Positions 42,856 to 56,022 of a DNA stretch of 64,000 bases are shown piece after piece. Position numbers and translations under genes: made by a program. Numbering within the stretch: the first letter of the stretch is position 1; every line of letters starts with the position of its first letter. Source of the stretch: Thozetella sp. PMI_491 (taxonomy: Eukaryota > Ascomycota > Sordariomycetes > Chaetosphaeriales > Chaetosphaeriaceae); the NCBI GenBank assembly GCA_021432635.1, contig MU270029.1:62001-126000 (forward strand), in the 5' to 3' direction. The notes beneath the pieces were generated by a model. It ran no database searches and was not told the origin of the DNA. It saw only the letters and a program-made list of their open reading frames with translations.

Positions 42856-43999
42856 CGGTATTCAGTTTACGGCTAGATTACGCGACGAAGGTAGGTTTTC
42901 ATGCTATTGCCGCACTTCCAAGTATAATAGATTCCTTCAGAAACCTGGATCTTTCAGTGTTGACTTGGTTAGCACTATACAATCCTTCTAAGCCGTCCTT
43001 TCAGGCCGTCTGGAAACAGATACATGCCGAAGTGGAACATTGAGCACAATTATTCTACAGACCTGCGGTTCTAACGCAGAAGAGTCTTAGTTCGGCAGGG
43101 GGTGTTGACGCAACCACCCAAGCAAAACTATTTCCAACATGCCAAAGTCAGCGACGAAGACTGAAGTGAAAGCCCGGACCATTAAAAGTATGTCCGGGTG
43201 CGTGCGCCAATAATTCTAAAGAAAAGCAGCCCAGCTCTTTAGTGCCTGGTTGGAATAGTCGGGTCATCCCGCGAAACCTGAGAAATAAACAATCGGCAGT
43301 CTCGGCCACAGGCCTTCCACTATAGCCAAAGTAGAGAAAGACCTCCAAGTTTTACAGAGGGGCTGAGAACTAGAAGTTGACCGGTCGACTGACCGGTCGA
43401 CTGTGGGGCTAACCCGAAAGCCGTTGCCGAAGCGGGCCGAAAGCCGCGGCCGGAAGCCGGCTAACACGCCATGTTTTCAGGGCGGTAGGATCTTGGGGAC
43501 AACGCTTACAACTGGCTAACGTGTTCAATAACAATACCTAGCGCAATCGATATTTCTAGCGAACCAGCGAGCCGGGATGAAGGGTGTGGATCGTATAGAT
43601 CGTCTAGGCCAGCGGGGATGGCAGATGGGACCGGTAGCAACTGGGACAAATGCCTTGCATTCCTTCGCCTAAAGCACTAGTCAGGGCGCCGCACCCCCGG
43701 GATATCCGCCCTATTGTACGGGGCGCCGGTCGGGAGTCGGCAATCACGAACGGCAAGTGGAACGGGGCGTAACTCCACTCTCCGTGCCCCTTTTATGTGA
43801 CACGCTGCCCCAGCCATTCGAGACGATCTGCCTGTTTCGCACGCAGACAAACGTAGATACATTAGCCAAGGTTCCTGCGACACGTTGGGACCCGGTAGGA
43901 GGCTCCACGCAACTCTAAAATATCCCCAAGCCCGGGCTCAATTCTAGAGACTGAAGGCGGCCCGAAGGTCTTTGTCGCTAGCAAGGATACTGGGTTAAA
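42856..43999. other. Long intergenic region between fahA and the CoA ligase
   Basis: 1.14 kb without a recognisable gene. I looked specifically for a glutathione-transferase-like maleylacetoacetate isomerase and found none on either strand. A 12-bp tandem duplication lies at 43378-43403. Confidence 0.55.
43378..43403. repeat. 12-bp tandem duplication (TGACCGGTCGAC)
   Basis: Two exact adjacent copies of TGACCGGTCGAC followed by a partial third (TG). The unit holds two small palindromes (ACCGGT and GTCGAC). It could be a paired CGG-type binding site upstream of the CoA ligase, or simply slippage. Confidence 0.6.
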
Positions 44000-46006
44000 A
44001 TGGTCTTCACGCCGCCTTTTTGGGTGCCTCAGTTGCCCTTCTGTAAGATCACAGACTCTCGCCAATGGACACGTCCAGCTAGCTAAACGGTATGCAGTGC
44101 CGCCCGACTCTATATCCATTGCCGAGTTCTTGAATGATGAGCGGTATGGTCGCCAGCCTTTCAAGACGTCCAGGAATACCTTCACATGTGGAGTAACCGG
44201 GAGGACATATTCGCCCGCGCAGCTCCGAGAGCGAGTTGATTCTATCGCAAGATCGTTCTCCCGCCGCTTCCAATGGGCGCCCAACGAAGGCACCCCTTGG
44301 GAGAAGGTTTTGGCCATCTTTTCCCTCAACGCGGTAGGCTTCCCACGATTTCTCCATGGTGAAAGTCAAGAGTACTTACGCTCTCGCTCAGGTCGACTAC
44401 GTCCCCGTTGCTCATGCGGTGCATCGCTTGTCAGGCATTGTCACGCCCGCAAATGCCGTGTTCTCGGCTGAGGAGCTGGAGGTGCAGCTCAGGTCTTCTG
44501 GTGCCACCGCCCTAGTTACATGCCGGCCATTGCTAGAAACGGCTCTCAAAGCTGCGAGGGCTGTCCGCATTCCCGATGACAGAATATTCGTCATGGAGGT
44601 GGCCGGCGATTCAGCACCCGTGCCTTTTGCTTCCATTGAGGCACTAGCCTCCGAGGGGGAAAGCCTAGCTGCACTAGAGCCTCTGCAGTGGTCGAAAGGT
44701 CAGGGTGCGAGACAACCCGCCTTTCTCTGCTATTCGAGTGGAACGTCCGGATTGCCCGTACGTCACCTACTCTGATCCTTTCTGCTTGGTGCATGCGCTA
44801 ACATTTGCATAGAAAGGAGTTATGATCTCACACCATAATGTGATCGCCAACATGATGCAGTTAACGGCAATGGAGAGCATCGGGAGGAGGAAGTTTGGCG
44901 TGCAGACACAAGTTGAGCTCGGCTTGCTGCCATTCAGCCATATCTACGGATTGGTGTTCATCACCCACATGGCCTCCTACCGAGGGGACGAAGTCATTGT
45001 GCTCCCAAAATTCGAGTTTAAATCTTTTCTTCGAGCCATCCAAAGGTTCAGGATTGAGCAACTCCTGCTTGTAAGAGACCCAGCGATCTGATGACCGCTC
45101 ATCAACTGACCATCATGCAGGTACCGCCAATTATCATCCAGTTGACCCGCCAGAAAGAAGAACTTGCGAAGTACGATCTCAGCAGTGTGCGATGTGTCTA
45201 CACAGCTGCCGCTCCGTTGGGGAAAGAAACCGCCGATGAACTTCTAGCCATTTTCCCTAAGTGGAATCTCACACAGGGATACGGACTCACCGAAACCAGC
45301 CCCGTGGTCTCTTCGACAGGCGAGAACGACATGTTCTTCGGCTCGGCGGGCTCTCTCCTCCCTGGCACAATAGCGAAGGTAATCGGTCTCGACGGTAAAG
45401 AGGTGACCGAGCATGACAAGCCTGGCGAGCTCCTCGTCCAGTCGCCAGCCGTCACGCTAGGTTACCTAAACAATGAGAAAGCGACAGCAGAGACGTTCAT
45501 CTTTGACAATGATGGTCGGTGGATTCGCACCGGAGACGAAGTGTGCATCAGGAAAGCGCCCTCTGGGCATGAACATTTGGTCATCCTCGACAGGATCAAG
45601 GAGCTGATCAAGGTCAAAGTGAGTAATGCCAAACAATATAGTTGCGTATATCTATTTTATTGACGTATCTCAGGGACACCAAGTTGCTCCCGCCGAACTG
45701 GAAGCTCATCTTCTTTCACATCCCGCCGTGCACGACTGTGCAGTCATTCAGGTACCTGATAGCCACTCAGGGGAGCTGCCTAAGGCGTACGTAGTAAAGT
45801 CATCCTCGGCTCAGACGAAGAGCGACGATGAAGTGGCTGAGTCCATCCACAAGCACGTCAAAGACCACAAGGCCCATTATAAGTGGTTGAAGGGCGGTAT
45901 CGAGTTCATCGATATCATCCCCAAGAGCCCGTCCGGAAAGATTCTTCGCAGGGTATTGCGCGACAAGGAGAAGGAGACTCGGAGGCTGGCCAAGTCGAAA
46001 CTCTAA
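44000..46006 (+). CDS. 4-coumarate-CoA-ligase-like acyl-CoA synthetase, peroxisomal
   Basis: Six exons (44000-44042, 44098-44333, 44392-44757, 44813-45070, 45121-45618, 45674-46006) give 577 aa. The tiny first exon restores the family start TPPFWVPQLPF. ANL-superfamily motifs are the P-loop YSSGTSGLPKG (rebuilt across an intron), the A5 motif GYGLTETSP, the GRWIRTGDEV region and the C-terminal PKSPSGKILRR with its lysine. The protein ends in SKL, a canonical peroxisomal PTS1. It activates an aromatic or fatty acid as the AMP ester and then the CoA thioester. In this context it may start peroxisomal side-chain shortening of a phenylpropanoid or arylalkanoic acid before ring cleavage. The substrate is not readable from sequence. 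Confidence 0.9.
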
Positions 46007-46371
46007 GCCTTCCACTTTAGCATTTGTAAGCGCGGCCGGAGTTGATCGGGCTCCATTCCCAATATCCTTGGGCGAGATTAGCATTCCGTAGAGCAGGCTG
46101 CAAGCATTTGAACGATGTCGCATGTCGGCATCTAGCACATGTTAAATTAATTGTAGCAGGCTTTCTAGATTTGTGGATATTTTACAGAATATATAGATTC
46201 GATACGTATCTCGCCTCAGAGCCAAAACAAGGTTGATAACCGGTGGCGAATGACCCCGTTGTCCCATTTCTTACTTTGGGTATATTTCCATGTCCAAGAT
46301 AGTTACATAACCGCTGTGAATGAAATATCTTACGTATACGAGTACGAGTAGGTAGTCCCTTTAAGAAGCCT
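46007..46371. other. Intergenic region
   Basis: 3' flanks of the convergent CoA ligase and membrane protein genes (365 bp). Nothing recognised. Confidence 0.5.
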
Positions 46372-47001
46372 TTATGCCATGCTTAAGCCTTCCTCTGGGG
46401 CCCAGGATGCAATCCAAGCCGTCAACACAATCAAGACCCACCAAACCAGCTCGATGGATGATAGTGTCGTCCGTGAATACAGGAGGAAGACATAGGTGAG
46501 CAAGATGATGACATGGCAGGGTGCTGCGACGGCTAGGAAGATATCGAAGTACCAACGACCCTGTTATGCCATTAGTATACTCGGTTATGACCGGGCTTGG
46601 GTCCCCGTCGGCGGAAGAAGAGATTCGATGGAAAGAGCACCCACAACTGAAATACCTAGTACTCTTCTCAATCCCTGGGATTTGCCGATTTGGGCGAGAC
46701 AGTATCCCATAAAGAAAAACCCAAGTATGGTGAGGAGGGGTTGGACCACAGTCATCAAAATGTCGGGTTTCGTCACATATTTCACCAGAAGGAAAAGATC
46801 GAGTGCAAGTCGAGACAGTAGGACGATCCACATACAGAGTCGTCGATACCACGCCGGCTTGTCGGGAGCAGCACCTAACGAAAAGGCCTCCCAGCTAAAC
46901 TGCCACCAATATGTCATGTTAGGGCAGTTCCGATCCTTATAGCTGCCCCCCTGCGCAGGGGGCCCAGTCGAGTAGTCAGAAACGGTAACGATACGGGACA
47001 T
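46372..47001 (-). CDS. Small integral membrane protein, uncharacterised
   Basis: Two exons, 47001-46645 and 46560-46372 (84-bp intron), give 181 aa. I do not recognise a named family. Seen in the product are a polar N-terminus with NMTYWWQFSWEAFSLG, followed by four to five hydrophobic segments (MWIVLLSRLALDLFLLV, LLTILGFFFMGYCL, WYFDIFLAVAAP, HVIILLTYVFLLYS and LVWWVLIVLTAWIA). It is probably in the plasma or an internal membrane. An upstream in-frame extension to 47229 lacks similarity and looks like 5' leader. The start at 47001 (MSRIVTVSDYS) was chosen because hydrophilic, family-like sequence begins there. It marks the change from the accessory cluster to the conserved part of the window. 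Confidence 0.7.
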
Positions 47002-47787
47002 CTTGATGGTAGGCAGGCACGGGTTAGAAGAGTTGAGAGGGAGTATGAAGGAGGATGGTTTTACGAAAGAAGCGAAACGCAATATACAGGTGGGTTGGTG
47101 GGAATTAAAGAGAGCCCGGCAGAGGGGGGAGGGAACGAATGGTGTCACAAGTCGGCTCTTCTCTTGGCGCCGAACAAAGTAGGTAGTTGGTAGTTGTTTG
47201 TTAATAGAACATGGATCTCTGTGGCGCAAAACAAATCCTTTGGCTAATTAGGCATCATCTATCCAGAAGTTCCTTGTAGCACCAGCGGCAAGGAATTTTC
47301 CGTAACTATAGACACGTAGACGGAACAACGGCTTCCTACCAATGCAAAGGAATCTATGAATTCATAGTACTTGAGCACAAGGTTCATAGGCTAGAACCAT
47401 AACAAGCTGTCTGGTTGAGCCAAATTCTTGGAGAGCTCCCCAGTATCGTCACGCCAAGGCTGAGACTGCCAGGGTCGGGCTGAAGTGGGGTGCTGCTGAG
47501 CCGCAGGCAGGCAGAGAGGGCAGTGCTGCACTTTCAAGGATAGCCCACAAGAGGCATACTCAACCTGGTAGCACGGATTTACAACAGGGGCACAGCATAG
47601 CTAATTTCCAGTTCTCGTGTTTCAGTGTCCGTACTGCTAGAGAGGTATGTCTTGCCTACCTTGACTGCATAGGTAACAAACCTGATGTTTGGCAGCTCAA
47701 GCGATGGCGAGCGAAAGGAATTGACAGCCACACTCTTACTCACCACGAACCTCTCACAGATTCTACATTCTACAGCTGGGGCAATTC
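47002..47787. other. Divergent intergenic region
   Basis: 786 bp upstream of both the membrane protein and the F-box-like gene. No exon or repeat recognised. Confidence 0.5.
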
Positions 47788-49480
47788 GTGATGGTGAACA
47801 GACGGTTTCTATTCCGAGAGCGCTTGCTGCGCCAACAAACCCTAGGCACCTCTGCCGACAATGAGCTTATGATTTCTTCTCGGCGTCCTTGGGCGGACGG
47901 CTCACCAAGGCTGTCGATGCCCAGAAAAGCGCTCGTCCTCGAGCTCCCGGACGAACTGCTTCTCGAAGCACTACAGCTAGCTAGCGTCCCAATCGCAGTA
48001 TGGCCATACACTTATTGGACCGGTCTTGGCGATGCAGTCTCTCTCACCCTCGCCTGCCGGCGGTTCAATCGTCTAGTTACGCCTCTACTCTACTCGCGTC
48101 TTGAGTTCAATGCGAGCAGAAGTAGATACGGAAACTTATCCCTAAGAGCCGTACGCTGCTTGCACCGGAGCTTAAAAGAGAACCCGGCACTTCGTTCATT
48201 TTGTCGCAGCTTGTCTTTGCGGATTCCCGATATCTCGCCCGAACTATCCGTGATGGACCTAGCGGTGGACTTCTCTACTTGGCTGACTGGTACGACGGAA
48301 TTGTCAGTCCATGGAGGGTTCGAACGCGGCTCGGAGACCTGGCCCATTATTCGTACCGCCATCCAGCATATGCGAAATCTCAACGAGGTTTCCTTGTCTA
48401 GGGAATCCTTTGGACTCTTCTTGGCAGCCGTCTACGATAATCTTGACACCCTACGGCATCTAAAAACTTTAAGCCTTAATGGGATGTCACCCGGCGGCTC
48501 AGCTCTGGATAGCCTGCGAGTATGTGGCGGGTTTACTATATCTAGCATCCCGTAAATCTCACAACCCCATTTTCTCTTTGTCTAATAAACATTCGAGCTC
48601 TGGTTTGAGGCTAATATATATTAAATGCTAATACTCTGCCTAGCAAAAGAGGGGGCTGTCGCCAATTACTGTACTTATTATCACAGACTTTATGGAGTCC
48701 CCGTCTTGCCTACGTCGACTAGTAGAATGGCCTGCCAAGCTCGAAGAGTTTGTGTTTGAGCATCTTTACTATAACGAATTCAGTGGATGGAACATGCAAC
48801 TCATGGTTTCCATTCTATCTCCCCACAAGTCCACTTTGAAAGCCATCCGTCTCGGGGGCCTAAGCCAAAGCGGCCTCGCGGGGTTAGATTTCACCGACTT
48901 TGGAAGCCTGGAAGAGCTATCTCTATCTTATTGGGCTACTGGCTGTCAACCCAACCACGTGGCCAATATTCTGGCTCCTCACCTTCGCAGATTCCGCTGG
49001 TCATTCACGATCGAGGACCAACATAACGAGTCTTGGGAAGACTTTGGCAAGCCGCAAGAAGACTGGCTGCGGAGGCTCGCAGCAGCTGCTACCACCGGAA
49101 ATGTGCCCTTGGACGAAATCCAGATCCAGTATTGGCCCGATCGGCTGTATACGTGGGATGCCAAAAGATACCAGGGAATGCAGTACCCCTGGGACCGGAT
49201 GGATGCCCTCGCAAAAGAGTTCCAGCCTTCGGGGATTACGTTACAGTACAACACTCCTCCCATGACGAAAGAGGAATTCCTTCAAACTCTCAAGAACGCC
49301 AACGAGACTCCTGAGTGGGACGAGGATAGCAACGCAGCCGGGTCCCAAGAGGAAAATGGCATATTGGATGAAGGGGCAGCTGAGTCGGATGGCTCTGGCC
49401 GCAATAGTGAGCCTGGGTCCACGCAAATTGGGCTAAGCCGGCAATCCAACAAGATTCTGAACTACTTTTCTCCTGTATAA
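47788..49480 (+). CDS. F-box-like protein with leucine-rich region
   Basis: Two exons, 47788-48519 and 48644-49480 (124-bp intron), give 522 aa. The N-terminal LELPDELLLEALQLAS followed by SLTLACRRFNRLVTPLLYSRL is a typical fungal F-box-like start (about residues 53-110). Irregular leucine-rich segments follow (LRHLKTLSLNGMSPGG, LKAIRLGGLSQSGLAGL, FGSLEELSLSYWA), and then an acidic, Gln/Ser-rich C-terminus (WDEDSNAAGSQEENG). F-box proteins recruit substrates to SCF ubiquitin ligases; the target here is unknown. Starts at 47788 and 47791 are both possible. Splicing to the acceptor at 48643 keeps the frame and adds ITVLIITDF. Confidence 0.75.
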
Positions 49481-49814
49481 CTTACGGAAGTTGTAGTTTA
49501 CGTCACGGACGCCCAGTGCAAACAGGTGCTAGGCTGGTTTACTGAATATAGCTAGCTCCTGCTTCTTCACCTCGACTCACCTTGATTGACAGGGGGTTTA
49601 ATTGAAGAACGCGAAATTTTGGCCCGTGCCCGGTCCAATCTGGCCTAGCGCCACTTTACGCGCTTCGCGCTTTGCTTTCCACGACGCGTCCCGCGCCCAC
49701 AGCCCACTTTCCCACTTCCCCCCTTTAGACTGTTCGCAAACCCTTCATGCGACCGAGACTCGTGAAGACCGACCACAAATTCCATCGTCGACTCGCTGCA
49801 GCACCACCGCCAAG
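49481..49814. promoter_or_regulatory. MCM3 promoter region
   Basis: 334 bp between the F-box-like gene and MCM3. It carries ACGCGC at 49658-49663, TTCGCGC at 49664-49670 and a perfect MCB box ACGCGT at 49684-49689, then a CT-rich stretch before the ATG. Confidence 0.6.
49684..49689. promoter_or_regulatory. MCB box (ACGCGT)
   Basis: Perfect MluI cell-cycle box 131 bp upstream of the MCM3 ATG. MBF binds ACGCGT and drives G1/S genes, including MCM genes, in yeasts; the two GCGC-rich relatives just upstream strengthen the call. Confidence 0.55.
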
Positions 49815-52649
<2,835 letters not shown>

Positions 52650-53092
52650 TGTGATTACGAATGCTTGTTTTGGATGAAGTCATACATGGGGCCAGTGGTG
52701 ATGGCGATGGAATGGCGTTCGGCCGGAGGTCATGTAATACACCCCCCGTGGCGTTGATCCATGAGGAGAGATGTCACAAAGTCAGACGTGATGCAGTTAC
52801 GGATTAGCCAGTTATGTCGGTCAGGCGAAGCATAATGGAATTGAGCCTTGATAAACCATCCCAGGAGACGAGACTGCTCTGCCACCCTTGTGTGCCTGCC
52901 GGGCTAAAACAAACCATCTCTTGTAGTGACGCCAACCCCAATCTATTTATCAGCGCCGATTCCGTTCAGAGTTGTTTCCTGCCCTGTATCACCGCCAAGC
53001 CGAACAAGCCGAAGAACAAAGCAGCATCCCGGGAGACAGCCCTTGACTGCAGCTTGCCGCCTTATCTGTATTATGATCCTCTCCAGGCCGGG
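52650..53092. other. Intergenic region between convergent genes
   Basis: 443 bp of 3' flank of MCM3 and of the PfkB-like gene. No exon recognised. Confidence 0.5.
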
Positions 53093-54539
53093 CTAAAGCC
53101 TTCCTTGGAGCTCCCGTAGTCGGTCATCGACCCGCGCGCCATTCCACGTCTCTTCACCGTTCTCGTCAGTCCCTATAACTGGTATGCCAACTTGCTCGAT
53201 GGCAAAGCTGGCCGCAACGCTACCCCATAGGCACGCCTCCTCCATCGACTTTCCCCTCACCAGGGCGACGCCCAGGGCGCCAAGGAATGTGTTACCGCCG
53301 CCTGTAGGGTCGACGACCTTGCTCTTCCCCTCCTCGTCCGTGAAATACGGAGGGAGCCACTTCTCCATGCCGGGATCGACCTCGATCTCCTCCTCAGCCA
53401 CAGCTCCGTCATCGTCCTGCATGAGGCCGGCAAACAGAGCCTCCATGTCGGTATCCGGCTGCAGGCCGCCGTGCATGCCGACGAGCTTCTTCCGCTTCTT
53501 GCTAGGTCCGCCGGCGCGCCGCTTCCGGCCGCCATTCCGCGCAATGTAGCAGCCCTTCTCGCCAGCTCGGACCACCAAGGTGTAGCTCTGGAGCGGCATG
53601 CTCCCCAACAACTGCTCGCAACTCTGCTCCACTGCGGCCATGTCGATCTCGCCCGTCTCCGGGTCTAGGCCGTCGGACCCCATGAAACCCGCCAGCTCGG
53701 CGTGGTTCGGACTGCAGACGTCGACCAGCGGCAAGCAGTTGGTGCAGTTGAGCAGCTCGTTCGGCACGCAGCGGTCGGGCACCGGCTCCCAGATGATGAT
53801 GGGCCGCACGTAGTTGTCGCGCGAGGCGGCCTCGGCCTTGCGCTTCTCGAGCAGGGTTGTGACCAGCTCGCGGCACCGCAGAGGGCTGCAGACCAGGTGC
53901 ACAGAGCGCGACTGCAGCAGGGGACCCGTCAGGTCGTCGGCGACGAGGCGCTTCTTCTCGGTCGTATACCGGAAGGCGCGGCGCTCCGACTTGTCGACGT
54001 AGCCGTTCCACCCCCGCGTCGTGAGGCGGTCGGGCGTCGACCGGAAGAGCACCGAGGTCTGCCAGCTGTCGATGAGGGCGGTCATGCTCTCCGGGAAGTC
54101 GGAGCCCTGGTCGACGATCCAGCCGACCGACTTGGACACGGGCGGCGGCGAGAAGAGGCGCGCGCCGAGGGCGCTAAAGGTGCCGGCGCCGCCGATAATG
54201 TCCTTGACAGGCGGTGTAGGGGGAAGGTATTCGATTTCATCTTGGGGCGCTGTTAGTGGGGGTTCGTGAAGGCGCCGTTGAAAAAAGCCATGAGGGGGAT
54301 CTCGGCCGAGCTCGCCAAATCATTACGGCAACCGATCGATTAAGTATATACGCGAGCCATCGCTCTCCATGGATCCCAGGGGCACGCGAGGCACAAAGAC
54401 GGCCGGCGTGGTTCCGCTGCAAGGGTGCGAAGCTCTAGGCAAGAATGATACCCAACTCACCGATGATGAACATGCCCAACGTGACAAAGTCGATGCCTTG
54501 GGAGTCCTGCGACCCGGGGCGCGATTCTTCAGTCTCCAT
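53093..54539 (-). CDS. PfkB-family protein, Mak32-like
   Basis: Two exons, 54539-54461 and 54240-53093 (220-bp intron), 408 aa. The PfkB (ribokinase-like) fold is seen from FVTLGMFIID at the start, GGAGTFSALGARLF (substrate side), the central DVCSPNHAELAGF and the C-terminal signature VVDPTGGGNTFLGALGVAL. In active sugar kinases this signature is DTxGAGD with a catalytic Asp; here the last position is Asn (codon 53291-53293), as I recall for the Mak32 group, so kinase activity is doubtful. A basic insert (GGRKRRAGGPSKKRKK) resembles a nuclear signal. An acidic stretch (EEEIEVDPGMEKW) separates it from the signature. Yeast MAK32 is needed for maintenance of the L-A/M1 virus-like RNA system; the role in filamentous fungi is unclear. 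Confidence 0.82.
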
Positions 54540-56022
54540 GGCTCCCGGTGCACTGGGAGGGCCGGCAAGTGTGCAGTCTCCTCCTCTCTACGAGAACCAA
54601 GGTTGGATGTGGGTTCATATGTGCCTGATTTTTTGAGGGGAGGGTAGTGTCACGCAGGGCCGGTATCCGACATCCCTAGTGCAGTGGACAGGGAACCCTA
54701 GCAGCCAGCGAGAGCCGCAGCGGCATGGACACCCTCAATACCCGCGAGACGGAATCGAGGGGAGAACGCAGGGGTGGGAGATGAACTCCCTAGTGAACCC
54801 GAGCTGGGCTCTGGAAGTAGAAAATAAGATGTTTAGGTCGAAAAAAGAAGAAAAAAGAAAGCTAGCCACATATGAAGCGGAAAGGGGGAGGGAGGGGGGA
54901 AGAGGTGTGTGTGCGGGCTAGTCAGCCTACAAAGATGAAAGAGATAAGGAGGGCGAGACAAGAGGCGCGAATGACGCTGCCAACGGGATGCCGCTCGCTT
55001 CTCAAGCCACTGGCTGGTCGTTCATTGGGCATGAAACATCAGACGAGGCTGGTGCTTCTTCCAGGGTGCGAGCACGTTTCTGCGAGAGCAACGAACGACG
55101 GCGCGTGGAAGCATTGTTCAAACGCTTTCAAATGCGCCACAGCTGCCGTTTTGGGTCGGATGCATTCTGTGTGCGGGCCTCACCGACTTCTGCAACGTCT
55201 GCAAGGGGCCGACAAGAGCCCGGCCCAGGCCGCACAGATGTAAACCGGGGAAGCGATCACGGCTGTGCTATTTTCTCAGGGTAATAGAGCAGAGGCCTAG
55301 CAGCGAGCTGGACGAATTTTGGAGCATATGCTGCGCGCTGGGCAATACCGCGGCGCTGGCTCTGCGGTGGGACGCCCGTGACTTGGGCGCTGATGCGTGT
55401 GATATGCCCCGAATCGGGCGACTATTCTGTAGCGGAAAGCGCATGCCGTAGAGCCTTTACGAGGTAAAGGACCGGCAGGCCGCCGCCGTGGGACTGGACT
55501 GGCTTGGACTGGATTGGATGGCTGACCCACAGGCGCCCCACCGCCAGAGCTCTCCCCGGGAAGCTGTCCTCGGGTCCGGGCGCAAAGAAGCACGTCAGGG
55601 GTTCTGTATCGTCGCCTAGGGTGATCTCCAGGCTGTCAGAAATCTTGCGATCGTTTTATGCTCCTGCCTGCCTAATTGCCAACCGTCCCACCATCTCGAC
55701 TGCCTGTCTCGAATTCGTCTGCCTTCGCTCGGCCTCCCTCCACCTGCTCTTTTTGCTTTCTTTGCTTTCTACCTAGAAGAAAGCCCCGAGCCTTACTTGC
55801 CCAAGCTCTGCTGCCTGAGGTTGAGGTGGCTTATTGGCTCACGCCGAACAAGCTGATCCTTTCACCAACCTGAGGTGGAAGGCACAACGACACGGCAGCA
55901 AACCACATACCTGCCTTATTTAACACGACCTCGCACGGCATTGTACTCCGTCCTCCGACACCTTCCTCCGGCCCTTACTACACCCGGGACCGACCCGAGC
56001 CCGATCGCTCGCAGCTGCCATC
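54540..56022. other. Long divergent upstream region (PfkB-like / cap)
   Basis: 1.48 kb without a supported gene. It contains a purine-rich tract around 54838-54905 (runs of GAAAAAAG and GGGAGGGAGGGGGGA) and pyrimidine-rich sequence around 55660-55990 that fits a long 5' leader of the cyclase-associated protein gene. Several 80-120-codon frames exist, but their composition looks random. Confidence 0.5.

Noticed and set aside
8944-46006. Secondary-metabolite biosynthetic cluster
   Set aside because: No polyketide synthase, NRPS, terpene cyclase, DMATS or other backbone enzyme is visible; hmgA/fahA and ALDH point to breakdown.
54540-56022. Possible small genes upstream of cap1
   Set aside because: Frames of 80-120 codons have random-looking composition, no splice-supported extension and no family motif.
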